From assembly GCF_000719335.1 (NCBI RefSeq), contig NZ_JOGB01000022.1, positions 39,280 through 103,279 of the forward strand: a stretch of 64,000 nucleotides of DNA. The letters run 5' to 3'. Made by a program: the position numbers and the translations under genes. The DNA comes from Streptomyces sp. NRRL S-87. GTDB taxonomy: Bacteria > Actinomycetota > Actinomycetes > Streptomycetales > Streptomycetaceae. Numbering within the stretch: the stretch's first letter is position 1; each line of letters starts with the position of its first letter. Positions 55,334-62,827 of the stretch are shown piece by piece. Below the pieces are notes generated by a model. That model ran no database searches. It was not told the DNA's origin and worked only from the letters and a program-made list of their open reading frames with translations.

Positions 55334-55963
55334 CTAGTAGCAGGGCTTGTCGCCCGCGAGCAGACGCAGGCTCAGGTTCGGCAGGCTGAAGGTGCCGGCC
55401 GTGGTCGCCCACGCCTTCTGCTCGACGTTCTTCAGAACGGCCTTCTCGGCGCGCTGCGAGAACGCGTACGGGCTGGCGACGGTGCCCGACTGGGGCTTCG
55501 TCTTGTGGCTCGGGTCGCCGACGGCGACACCGATGTCCAGGTTGGTGAACTCCGCGTCGGCGTCGAGCTCGGCGACGTCGAGGTAGATGTTCTTGGCGAC
55601 CGCGGGGGTGCCCTTGTTACCCGTGTGGAGCTGGAGGGTGATGTTGCCGAGGCCGGGCACCGGGGTGACCAGCGACTGGCACATGTTGGTGATCTCGGCA
55701 CGGCTGAAGCCCGAGATCGTCACCGGGTGGTGCGCCTCGTTGCCCTTGAGGTCGTGACCGCTGGCCACGCCGCCGTACTGGATGAGGTCGTCACCGACCA
55801 GCTGGTCGGCCGAGACCTTGAAGTCCTGGCCGGAGACGCTGAACGACGCGGCGAGCGCGCCCTGCGCCAGACCCACACCGACCGCGGCGGTGGCGGCGAT
55901 GCTGGGCACCATGACGAGCGCGAAGCGCTTCCATCTGGTCCCACCACGAACCTGGGAATTCAT
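55334..55963 (-). CDS. DUF6230 secreted protein
   Basis: A 209-residue exported protein. AAGGAGG lies 8 nt before ATG 55963, the best ribosome site in this group. After MNSQVRGGTRWKRF comes a hydrophobic signal segment (ALVMVPSIAATAAVGVGLAQGALA), then FSVSGQDFKVSADQLVGDDLIQYGG, a beta-rich domain, quoted here only in part. Two Cys residues, in EITNMCQSLV and at the end (GDKPCY), could form a disulfide across the domain. It resembles DUF6230 proteins, sometimes labelled cholesterol esterase without evidence. No catalytic triad is visible, so I regard it as a structural or ligand-binding secreted protein. Confidence 0.85.
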   Translation of the reverse strand: MNSQVRGGTRWKRFALVMVPSIAATAAVGVGLAQGALAASFSVSGQDFKVSADQLVGDDLIQYGGVASGHDLKGNEAHHPVTISGFSRAEITNMCQSLVTPVPGLGNITLQLHTGNKGTPAVAKNIYLDVAELDADAEFTNLDIGVAVGDPSHKTKPQSGTVASPYAFSQRAEKAVLKNVEQKAWATTAGTFSLPNLSLRLLAGDKPCY

Positions 55964-56302
55964 TTTCCGTTCCTCCTTCTCGGACGTACATCTCCGGTCC
56001 GGGTCGAGCCCGGCCTGGGATGGGAGAAGTGCTACGTCCTCGGAGGAGCGCAAGTAACCGAAACACGCATACGTGTCCGAATCACCGGCCTCACCCCCGA
56101 GCGACAACCACTGGCCGCGTGTCCGCGCGGCCGGGAGGACAGGCCCTGCCGGCGGCAGAGACCCCCCTGTCCAGAGAGCCGGCGACGGTGCGCAGGCCCA
56201 CTCGGTGGGGACCCGTCTCCGGCACCCCCGGTGTGGAGGGCTTCGGGGATGGACCGAGCGTGGCCGATCGTGGTGCATTCACGGCCGGGGCACAAGGGGG
56301 TT

Positions 56303-56320
56303 CGTTACTGGCTAGTAACG
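56303..56320. promoter_or_regulatory. palindrome CGTTACT-GGCT-AGTAACG
   Basis: A perfect 7-bp-arm palindrome in the DUF6230 upstream region. Its TTACT and AGTAA halves recur at 56434-56446, which suggests a shared DNA-binding protein of the TetR type. The regulator is not identified. Confidence 0.55.
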
Positions 56321-56433
56321 GCCCGATAACCACGACGCGACAGGCCGGCATCGAGCGACGACGCTCGGTGTCTCCGACCGTCACGACAGAAGGTGATATG
56401 GAACGACAAACCGGGCAGATTCCGGGGTTCGAT

Positions 56434-56446
56434 TTACTGCGAGTAA
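56434..56446. promoter_or_regulatory. second TTACT-GCG-AGTAA palindrome
   Basis: The same half-sites as at 56303-56320 with 3-nt spacing. It overlaps the left edge of the long hairpin at 56445-56490. Confidence 0.45.
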
Positions 56447-56490
56447 CAGCGGCCGCAATTACCAAGTTTTGGTAAAGTGCGGCCGCTGTT
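56445..56490 (-). terminator. long composite hairpin downstream of the thioredoxin-TPR gene
   Basis: Outer 13-bp arms AACAGCGGCCGCA and TGCGGCCGCTGTT enclose an inner 7-bp stem TTACCAA-GTT-TTGGTAA, with one bulged base on one side and two on the other. It sits 62 bp beyond the stop of the minus-strand gene and has no U tract. A terminator is the likeliest role; a DNA-level recognition site is possible. Confidence 0.6.
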
Positions 56491-56551
56491 TATCTCCGTG
56501 TCAACAAATCGCCGGCACCCCCGGAGGGCGAAGCGGAACGTCCGCGGCAGC

Positions 56552-57526
56552 TCAGAAGAGCACGCGGGCCAGCGCCGTACGGGCCTTCGCCACCCGCGGA
56601 TCCTCGGCCCCGACGACCTCGAACAGCTCCAGAAGGCGCACCCGCACCGCGTCGCGGTCGTCGCCCGCGGTGACGCGCACGGTGTCCACAAGTCGGCCGA
56701 AAGCATCCTCGACATGGCCGCCCGCGAGGTCCAGGTCGGCCGCGGCGATCTGCGCCGCCGGGTCCTTCGGGCTCGCGGCCGCCGCCTGGCGCACGGCCTG
56801 CGGGTCCATGTCCCGCACGCGGGCGAGCAGTTCGGCCTGTGCGAGACCGAGCTTGGCCTCGGGGTGCGTCGGGTCGTCCGCGAGGACGTTCTTGTACGCC
56901 TGGACCGCGCCGGCCAGGTCGCCCGCGTCCAGCGCGGCGACGGCGGCGTCCAGCAGGGCGTCGTACGGACCGGCGGCCGGCGCCGCGGCGGGGACGCCCG
57001 CGCGGGGGTCCGCGTCCGCGTCCACCGTCAGGCCGGTGAGCCCGAAGCGCTGCTCGGCGACCTGCACCAGCTGGGCCAGGGTCTCGCGGATCTGCTGCTC
57101 GGGGGCGGCGCCCTGGAACAGCGGGAGGGCCTGGCCCGCCACGACGGCGAACACGGCCGGAATGCCCTGGATCCCGAACTGCTGCATCAGCATCTGGTTG
57201 GCGTCGACGTCGACCTTGGCCAGGACGAAGCGCCCGTTGGCCTCCAGCGTCAGGCGCTCCAGCAGCGGGCCGAGCTGCTTGCAGGGCTCGCACCACTCGG
57301 CCCAGAAGTCGATGACGACCGGGACCTCGGTGGACCGCTGGATGACGTCGCGCTCGAAGCCGGCCTCGTCGACGTCGATGACCAGGGCGGAAGGGGAAAC
57401 CGCGGCGGCGCCGCCGTGCCGGGCGGCCTCCGCGCGCGCCTGCTCGGCCTTGGCCTTGGCCTCGCCGGCCGCCTTCACAGCGGCGAGGTCGACCACGCCG
57501 CTCATGGACATGTTTCTGGGCTGCAT
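56552..57526 (-). CDS. thioredoxin-TPR protein, YbbN/CnoX-like
   Basis: A 324-residue protein. An Ala/Lys/Glu-rich helical N-terminus of about 35 residues precedes a thioredoxin domain (about 40-150) with the intact active site WCEPC (C79, C82) and the cis-Pro loop GIPAVFAVV. The C-terminal half (about 190-324) has helical TPR-like repeats, such as VAALDAGDLAGAVQAYKNVLADDPTHPEAKLGLAQAEL in two pieces. E. coli CnoX/YbbN shares this layout but has an inactive redox site; here both Cys are present. It may combine disulfide exchange with chaperonin holdase activity. GGGAGGAT lies about 8 nt before ATG 57526. Confidence 0.92.
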   Translation of the reverse strand: MQPRNMSMSGVVDLAAVKAAGEAKAKAEQARAEAARHGGAAAVSPSALVIDVDEAGFERDVIQRSTEVPVVIDFWAEWCEPCKQLGPLLERLTLEANGRFVLAKVDVDANQMLMQQFGIQGIPAVFAVVAGQALPLFQGAAPEQQIRETLAQLVQVAEQRFGLTGLTVDADADPRAGVPAAAPAAGPYDALLDAAVAALDAGDLAGAVQAYKNVLADDPTHPEAKLGLAQAELLARVRDMDPQAVRQAAAASPKDPAAQIAAADLDLAGGHVEDAFGRLVDTVRVTAGDDRDAVRVRLLELFEVVGAEDPRVAKARTALARVLF

Positions 57527-57720
57527 GCGTACATCCTCCCCCCTGTGCGCGCGGCCGCGAAAAGACCGGCTGAAAACACCCCCGGCACGCCTTCGCGTGC
57601 CCTGATTCCGGCCCCCGGGCGGGGGCCGGCGACCCGGACGTGCGGGTCGGTGGCCCGTCTGCACGGGCCGGTGAACGTATGCGGCGCCGGGTCCCCACCT
57701 GGCGCCAGTGGCTGTCGCTC

Positions 57721-57743
57721 TTACGCTACGAGTCGTAGCGTAA
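57721..57743. promoter_or_regulatory. perfect 23-bp palindrome upstream of the TetR gene
   Basis: TTACGCTACGA-G-TCGTAGCGTAA, 11-bp arms with a single central base, 71 bp before the TetR ATG and about 195 bp from the divergent thioredoxin-TPR start. This is the best TetR-type operator candidate in the window. Confidence 0.8.
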
Positions 57744-57813
57744 CTGGAACCGGGGCGCGGCGCCCCGTGATGTGGGTCACGGCAGTTTTCCTACTGACGG
57801 GTATCGTCGCGGG

Positions 57814-58605
57814 ATGCGCATCCGCTGTTCCGCTTCCGAACCCGCCCGCGACTCCGGGCGGAGCTCCGGCTCGGGCGCCGGTTCCGGTTCCGGCTCCGGG
57901 GCGGGCGCCGCGCCCGGGTCGGGCCCCGCGGCAAGCTCCGGCCCCGGGTCCGCGGCCGGCTCCGGGTCCGCGGCCGGCTCCGGCTCCGGCTCCGGCAAGG
58001 CGTCGGGGCGTACCGGCCGGCCCCGCAGTGCGGCCGCGGACGCCGCGATCCTCGCGGCCACCCGGGACGCGCTGGTCGAGCTGGGCTGGTCGAAGCTGAC
58101 CATGGGCGACGTCTCGGCCCGCGCGGGGGTCGCCAAGACCACCCTCTACCGGCGCTGGGCGGGTAAGAACGAGCTGGTCGTGGACGCCGTGGCCGAGCTC
58201 TTCGACGCGCTGGAGCTGCCCGACCGCGGCTCGCTGGAGGCCGACATCGAGTACGTGGTGCTGCAGTTCGCGGAGCTGCTGCACCGCCCGGAGGCGAAGA
58301 CCGCCCTGATGGCCGTGGTCGCCGAGTCCACCCGGGACGCCGCGCTGCGCGACCGGATCCGGTCGGCGATCGTGGACCGCCAGAAGCACCTGGTGGTGCT
58401 GGGCAGGCAGCGGGCCCAGGCGCGCGGGGAGCTCCCCGCCGAGGAGGACGACACCCTCGCGGGCGGCACCACCGACCTGATCTTCGACGTGATCGCCGGC
58501 ACCGTGGTGCACCGGGCGCTGGTCAGCGCCGAGCCGGTCGACGGGACGTGGGTGGCCATGTTCACCACCCTGCTGATGCACGGACTGAAGGGCGCGGCCT
58601 CGTAG
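57814..58605 (+). CDS. TetR family regulator with Gly/Ser-rich N-terminal extension
   Basis: A 263-residue regulator. The first 65 residues are almost entirely Gly, Ser and Ala, probably disordered. The helix-turn-helix follows at about 75-115: ILAATRDALVELGWSKLTMGDVSARAGVAKTTLYRRWAGKNEL, quoted in shorter parts elsewhere. The remainder is the helical ligand-binding and dimer domain (TALMAVVAESTRDAALRDRI). ATG at 57814 has no Shine-Dalgarno; a TATCGT -10-like sequence about 10 bp upstream suggests a leaderless message. The 23-bp palindrome upstream implies autoregulation. It is convergent with the mutase gene. Confidence 0.87.
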   Translation: MRIRCSASEPARDSGRSSGSGAGSGSGSGAGAAPGSGPAASSGPGSAAGSGSAAGSGSGSGKASGRTGRPRSAAADAAILAATRDALVELGWSKLTMGDVSARAGVAKTTLYRRWAGKNELVVDAVAELFDALELPDRGSLEADIEYVVLQFAELLHRPEAKTALMAVVAESTRDAALRDRIRSAIVDRQKHLVVLGRQRAQARGELPAEEDDTLAGGTTDLIFDVIAGTVVHRALVSAEPVDGTWVAMFTTLLMHGLKGAAS

Positions 58606-58655
58606 CGTCCCGAGGGCCGGGGCCGCGCCGGCGCATCGGTGTCGGGGTGGGCTCC

Positions 58656-58687
58656 CGCTTCGTGGGGCCGTCCCGTGGTGTGCGGGT
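58656..58687 (+). repeat. dispersed GTGGTGTGTGGG element, copy 3
   Basis: CGCTTCGTGGGGCCG then TCCCGTGGTGTGCGGGT, one base different from the consensus, between the convergent TetR and mutase genes. Confidence 0.8.
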
Positions 58688-58696
58688 CCCCGGGTA

Positions 58697-58741
58697 CGCC
58701 GAAGGGCGCGACCCCAGGGCAGAGGGCCGCGCCCTTCGGCG
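58697..58741. terminator. stem-loop between TetR and icmA
   Basis: Perfect 14-bp arms CGCCGAAGGGCGCG and CGCGCCCTTCGGCG with a 17-nt loop, ten bases after repeat copy 3. Confidence 0.8.
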
Positions 58742-58783
58742 CTTCGCGGGCGGCCAGTGGCCCGCGGGTCCGGGTGCCGCGGC

Positions 58784-60484
58784 TCAGAAGCCGGCCGGCT
58801 CCGTGTACGTGCCCCACTCGTCGCGGAGCACGTTGCAGATCTCGCCGAGCGTGGCCTCCGCGCGGACGGCGTCCAGCATCGCGGGGATCATGTTCGATCC
58901 GTCGCGCGCGGCCGTCAGCATGGCCTCCAGCGAGGACTTGACCTTCGCGTCGTCGCGGCGCTCCTTGCGCTCGCCGAGCAGACGCACCTGCTCCCACTCG
59001 ACCTCGTGGCTGACCCGCAGGATCTCGAGGTCGCCGGTGACGGAGCCGTCGTGGCAGTTGACGCCGACGACCCGCTTGTCGCCCTTCTCCAGCGAGCGCT
59101 GGTACTGGAAGGCCGACTCGGCGATCTCGCCGGTGAACCAGCCGTCCTCGATGCCGCGCAGGATGCCGGAGGTGATCGGCCCGATCGGGTGCTTGCCGTC
59201 CGGGTGGGCGCGCAGGCCGCGCTCCTTGATCTGTTCGAAGATCTTCTCCGCGTCCGCCTCGATGCGGTCGGTGAGCTGCTCGACGTACCAGGAGCCGCCC
59301 AGCGGGTCGGCCACGTTGGCGACGCCGGTCTCCTCCATCAGCACCTGCTGCGTGCGCAGGGCGATCTCGGCGGCCTGCTCGCTGGGCAGCGCGAGGGTCT
59401 CGTCGAGGGCGTTGGTGTGCAGCGAGTTGGTGCCGCCGAGCACGGCCGCGAGCGCCTCGACGGCGGTGCGGACCACGTTGTTGTACGGCTGCTGGGCGGT
59501 GAGGGAGACGCCGGCGGTCTGGGTGTGGAAGCGCAGCCACTGGGCCTTCTCGGAGGTGGCGCCGTACACCTCCTTCATCCAGCGGGCCCAGATGCGGCGG
59601 GCTGCGCGGAACTTCGCGATCTCCTCGAAGAAGTCCACGTGCGCGTCGAAGAAGAAGGACAGGCCGGGCGCGAAGACGTTGACGTCCAGGCCGCGGGACA
59701 GGCCGAGCTCGACGTAGCCGAAGCCGTCGGCGAGCGTGTACGCGAGCTCCTGCGCGGCCGTGGCCCCGGCCTCGCGGATGTGGTAGCCGGAGACCGACAG
59801 GGGCTTGTACGCCGGGATGCCCTCGGCGCAGTACTCCATGAGGTCGCCGATGAGGCGCAGGTGGGGCTCCGGTCCGAAGATCCACTCCTTCTGCGCGATG
59901 TACTCCTTGAAGATGTCGGTCTGGAGCGTGCCGTTGAGCACGCCCGGGTCGACACCCTGGCGCTCGGCGGCGACCAGGTACATGCAGAAGGCGGGGACGG
60001 CGGGGCCGGAGATGGTCATCGACGTCGTGACGTCGCCGAGCGGGATGTCCTTGAAGAGGACCTCCATGTCGGCGGCCGAGTCGATGGCCACGCCGCAGTG
60101 GCCGACCTCGCCCAGGGAGCGCGGGTCGTCCGAGTCGCGGCCCATGAGGGTGGGCATGTCGAAGGCGACCGAGAGGCCGCCGCCGCCCGCGGCGAGGATC
60201 ATCTTGTACCGCTCGTTCGTCTGCTCGGCGTTGCCGAAGCCGGCGAACTGGCGGATGGTCCACGTGCGGCCGCGGTAGCCGGTGGGGTGCAGGCCGCGGG
60301 TGAAGGGGTACTCCCCCGGCCAGCCGATGCGGTCGAAGCCCTCGTACGTGTCGCCGGGCCGCGGCCCGTACACGGGCTCGACGGAATCGCCGGAGAGGGT
60401 CGTGAAGTCGGCGTCCCGCTTGCGGGCCTTGTCGTAACGGGCCTGCCAGCGGTGGCGGCCCTGCTCGATGGCGTCAGCGTCCAT
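58784..60484 (-). CDS. icmA: isobutyryl-CoA mutase large subunit
   Basis: A 566-residue B12-dependent acyl-CoA mutase alpha subunit, exactly the length of known IcmA. The substrate-site residues are diagnostic: F80 in WTIRQFAGF and Q198 in KEYIAQKEW, at the positions where methylmalonyl-CoA mutase has Tyr and Arg. There is no C-terminal B12-binding domain, so the small subunit must be encoded elsewhere. It interconverts isobutyryl-CoA and n-butyryl-CoA, linking valine breakdown with butyrate and polyketide precursors. ATG at 60484 is only 10 bp after a 22-bp palindrome and is preceded by GAAGGC, so the leader is very short. Confidence 0.96.
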   Translation of the reverse strand: MDADAIEQGRHRWQARYDKARKRDADFTTLSGDSVEPVYGPRPGDTYEGFDRIGWPGEYPFTRGLHPTGYRGRTWTIRQFAGFGNAEQTNERYKMILAAGGGGLSVAFDMPTLMGRDSDDPRSLGEVGHCGVAIDSAADMEVLFKDIPLGDVTTSMTISGPAVPAFCMYLVAAERQGVDPGVLNGTLQTDIFKEYIAQKEWIFGPEPHLRLIGDLMEYCAEGIPAYKPLSVSGYHIREAGATAAQELAYTLADGFGYVELGLSRGLDVNVFAPGLSFFFDAHVDFFEEIAKFRAARRIWARWMKEVYGATSEKAQWLRFHTQTAGVSLTAQQPYNNVVRTAVEALAAVLGGTNSLHTNALDETLALPSEQAAEIALRTQQVLMEETGVANVADPLGGSWYVEQLTDRIEADAEKIFEQIKERGLRAHPDGKHPIGPITSGILRGIEDGWFTGEIAESAFQYQRSLEKGDKRVVGVNCHDGSVTGDLEILRVSHEVEWEQVRLLGERKERRDDAKVKSSLEAMLTAARDGSNMIPAMLDAVRAEATLGEICNVLRDEWGTYTEPAGF

Positions 60485-60493
60485 GCCTTCGAA

Positions 60494-60515
60494 TTTACTA
60501 GGACGTCCTACTAAA
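60494..60515 (-). promoter_or_regulatory. palindromic operator overlapping the icmA start region
   Basis: TTTAC-TAGGACGTCCTA-CTAAA has a perfect 12-bp core (60499-60510) and near-symmetric flanks. On the minus strand it overlaps a TAGTAA -10-like sequence 13-18 bp before the start codon, so a protein bound here would block transcription of icmA. Confidence 0.65.
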
Positions 60516-60527
60516 TGTCGATGGCAA

Positions 60528-60551
60528 ACCCCCGGGGACATCCCCGGGGGT
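60528..60551. terminator. stem-loop between DUF3817 and icmA
   Basis: Perfect 11-bp arms ACCCCCGGGGA and TCCCCGGGGGT with a CA loop, downstream of the DUF3817 stop and upstream of the icmA promoter. Confidence 0.75.
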
Positions 60552-60581
60552 CCGGACGCTTCCCCCGTACGGGGGCAGGAC

Positions 60582-60914
60582 TCAGGCCTTCGCGGGCGCG
60601 GGGACGGCGTCGAGCACCAGCGGCTCGACCTCCTCGCGGACCTTGCGCTCGACGAAGAAGGCGGCCAGCGGGATGGTGCCGCTGACCATGACCCACAGCA
60701 TCTTGCCGAACGGCCACTTGGCCTTGGAGCTGAGGTCGAAGGCGAAGACCAGGTAGATCATGAACAGGACGCCGTGGATCTGGGAGACCACGAAGGTCAG
60801 GTCCGCGCCCTTGTCGAAGCCGTACTTGAAGATCATGCAGGTGCACAGCACCAGCAGCATGACGGCGGTGGCGAAGGCCATCACCCGGTACCTGGTCAGC
60901 ACGCTCTTTTTCAT
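60582..60914 (-). CDS. DUF3817 integral membrane protein
   Basis: A 110-residue protein with three membrane helices: after MKKSVLTRYRVMA, a helix of VMLLVLCTCMIF type; a second around HGVLFMIYLVFAF; and a third around MLWVMVSGTIPLAAFFVE. The HG in the second helix and the following DLSSKAKWPFGKML are characteristic of DUF3817. The C-terminal tail is Val/Ala/Pro-rich and cytoplasmic. GAGGGC precedes the ATG. It is 53 bp downstream of the MarR gene on the same strand, which may regulate it. Function unknown. Confidence 0.85.
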   Translation of the reverse strand: MKKSVLTRYRVMAFATAVMLLVLCTCMIFKYGFDKGADLTFVVSQIHGVLFMIYLVFAFDLSSKAKWPFGKMLWVMVSGTIPLAAFFVERKVREEVEPLVLDAVPAPAKA

Positions 60915-60967
60915 GCCCTCGAGCGTAACCGCCCGAATGGTGCGATCTTGACGGGGGGCGCCGCGGG

Positions 60968-61477
60968 CTACTTCTCCTCGAAGTCGCCGGAGGAGATCCG
61001 CAGCGGACGCAGCATCGCGAAGATCTCCGCGCACTCCTCGGCGTCGTAGGCGCCCATGCCGAAGTCCATCGCCATCAGGTCCCGGGTGGCTGCCTCGACG
61101 ACCTCGCGGCCCTTGTCGGTGATGGAGGCGAGGGTGCCGCGGCCGTCGTTCGGGTTGGGGCGCTTGGCGACCAGCCCGGACCTCACCAGCCGGTCGACGG
61201 TGTTGGTGACCGAGGTCGGGTGCACCATCAGACGCTCGCCGATCTTCGACATCGGCAGCTCGCCCGACTTCGAGAAGGTCAGCAGCACCAGCGCCTCGTA
61301 GCGGGCGAAGGTCAGCCCGTACGGCTTGACGACCGAGTCCACCTCGCCGAGCAGGATCTGGTGGGCCCGCATGATCGAGGTGATGGCGGCCATCGAGGGC
61401 ACCGGGCCCCAGCGGCGCTGCCACAGTTCGTCGGCGCGGGCGATGGGGTCGAAGGGGAGGCTGAGCGGCTTGGGCAC
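60968..61477 (-). CDS. MarR family transcriptional regulator
   Basis: A 169-residue MarR protein. SLPFDPIARADELWQRRWG opens a helical N-terminus. The winged helix is LPMSKIGERLMVHPTSVTNTVDRLVRSGLVAKR at about 75-107, with the wing RPNPNDGRGTLASITDKG. The GTG start at 61477 has AAGG 7 nt upstream. It is followed by the DUF3817 gene, with the MFS exporter beyond it on the same strand but ending 20 bp upstream. A repressor of a nearby operon is likely; the effector is unknown. Confidence 0.88.
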   Translation of the reverse strand: MPKPLSLPFDPIARADELWQRRWGPVPSMAAITSIMRAHQILLGEVDSVVKPYGLTFARYEALVLLTFSKSGELPMSKIGERLMVHPTSVTNTVDRLVRSGLVAKRPNPNDGRGTLASITDKGREVVEAATRDLMAMDFGMGAYDAEECAEIFAMLRPLRISSGDFEEK

Positions 61478-61497
61478 GCTCCGACCTTACCGGCCGG

Positions 61498-62757
61498 TCA
61501 TATGGTGGTCAGCCCCGTCTCGCCCTTTGGTCCGCGCTCCCGGGTGGCGGCGTCCGCCCCCGTGCGGCGCAGCTCCCCGAGCAGGACCAGCACGCTCAGC
61601 GTGCCGAGTGCCCCCGCGCCGGCCACCACCGCGTGCACCGGCAGGTACTCCGCCGCCAGCCCGGCCACCGCCATGCCGGCCCCCTGGAGGGTCATCAGCC
61701 CGCTGCTCAGCAGGGTCATGGCCCGTCCCCGCAGGTCCTCCGGGACGGCGGCCACGTACCACTGGTCCAGTCCCAGGGTGTACGCGTGCGCCAGGCCGGC
61801 CACGAGCAGTACGCCAAGCAGCACCGGCACCCCCGGCCGGCCGGCGTACGCGAGCAGCGGCAGCAGGCTGACGGCCGCGAGCGGCCGGGCGATCCTGGAG
61901 CGGGCGGCCGGGCCGAGCGCGGAACCGGCCCACAGCTCCCCCGCGACGGCCCCCACCGGCATCGCGCACATCAGCAGCCCGAGCGCCACCGTGCCGGCCC
62001 CGACGCGCTCGGCGTACGGGACCATCAGCGCCTCGGCGGCGATCAGGAAGAAGGACGGCACCCAGAACATCAGGGTGAGCGCCCGCAGCCGCCGGTCCCC
62101 CAGCACCGCCCGCGCCCCCGCCAGCGGCGAGGTGCGGTCCCCGGCGGCCCGGGCGGGCCTGTCGCGGGTCCCGAAGCGCAGCAGTGCGGCCGAGCCGAGG
62201 AAGGCGGCGGCGGTGAGGGCGAGCGCCGCGCGCGGGGCGAGGACGGTGAGCAGCAGCCCGCCCAGCCCGAAGCCGACCAGCTGCGCGCTCTGGGCGACCA
62301 CGCGCAGCAGCGAGCGGCCCAGCACGAACACCGGGCCGGAGCCGAGGATGTCGGCGAGGGAGGCGTTGCGGGTGCCCTGGAAGAGGGGGGCGACGAAGGC
62401 CATCGCGCAGCGCAGCACGAGGAGGGCGGCCACCGGGGCGCCCGGCAGCACCATGGCGGCGGCGCAGGCGGCGCACACCAGGTCGCAGGCGACCAGGACG
62501 CGTCGGGCGGGGTGGCGGTCGGCGAGGCCGGCGAGCAGGGTGCCGCCGAGGACGTACGGCAGGAAGCCGAGCGCGAACGTGAGCGCGCTCATCAGGGGCG
62601 AGCCGGTGAGGCGGTAGACGAGGACGGTGAGGGCGAGCTCCGCGACGACGAGGCCGATGACGGAGACGAGGTGGGCGGCGAACACGGGCCGGAACTCGCG
62701 CACGGCGAAGGCGGCGCGGTAGCCGGCGCCCCCCGCCCGGGGGACGGCGGTGGTCAT
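61498..62757 (-). CDS. MFS exporter
   Basis: A 419-residue major facilitator protein with about 12 membrane helices. The N-terminal loop 2-3 motif appears as GTLLAGLADRHPARRVLVA. The second half has VAAVPEDLRGRAMTLLSSG, resembling MFS proteins of the DHA3/macrolide-efflux type. ATG at 62757 is preceded by AGGGTGG; longer in-frame starts overlap the divergent regulator and are unlikely. It is divergent from the ArsR-type gene over 70 bp that contain the palindrome GATTCGGG-CCCA-CCCGAATC. Regulated efflux of an unknown compound is the natural interpretation. Confidence 0.88.
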   Translation of the reverse strand: MTTAVPRAGGAGYRAAFAVREFRPVFAAHLVSVIGLVVAELALTVLVYRLTGSPLMSALTFALGFLPYVLGGTLLAGLADRHPARRVLVACDLVCAACAAAMVLPGAPVAALLVLRCAMAFVAPLFQGTRNASLADILGSGPVFVLGRSLLRVVAQSAQLVGFGLGGLLLTVLAPRAALALTAAAFLGSAALLRFGTRDRPARAAGDRTSPLAGARAVLGDRRLRALTLMFWVPSFFLIAAEALMVPYAERVGAGTVALGLLMCAMPVGAVAGELWAGSALGPAARSRIARPLAAVSLLPLLAYAGRPGVPVLLGVLLVAGLAHAYTLGLDQWYVAAVPEDLRGRAMTLLSSGLMTLQGAGMAVAGLAAEYLPVHAVVAGAGALGTLSVLVLLGELRRTGADAATRERGPKGETGLTTI

Positions 62758-62791
62758 GCCGCCCACCCTGGCGGGGCCGGGGGCCGCCCGG

Positions 62792-62815
62792 TATAGATTC
62801 GGGCCCACCCGAATC
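62792..62815 (+). promoter_or_regulatory. operator and -10 element between MFS and ArsR-type regulator
   Basis: TATAGA (62792-62797), a good -10 hexamer for the plus-strand gene, runs into GATTCGGG-CCCA-CCCGAATC (62796-62815), 8-bp arms. A repressor bound here would block both divergent promoters. Confidence 0.75.
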
Positions 62816-62827
62816 AGAGGCGGTGCC

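Larger units (their letters stand above)
55964..56551. other. 588-bp region between DUF6230 and the thioredoxin-TPR gene
   Basis: No credible gene. The minus-strand promoter of the DUF6230 operon should lie here. The region contains two TTACT/AGTAA palindromes and a long imperfect hairpin described separately; it is AT-richer than its surroundings from 56380 to 56500. Confidence 0.5.

Noticed and set aside
58784..60484. Considered methylmalonyl-CoA mutase large subunit
   Set aside because: Residues 80 and 198 are Phe and Gln, not Tyr and Arg, and the B12-binding domain is absent.
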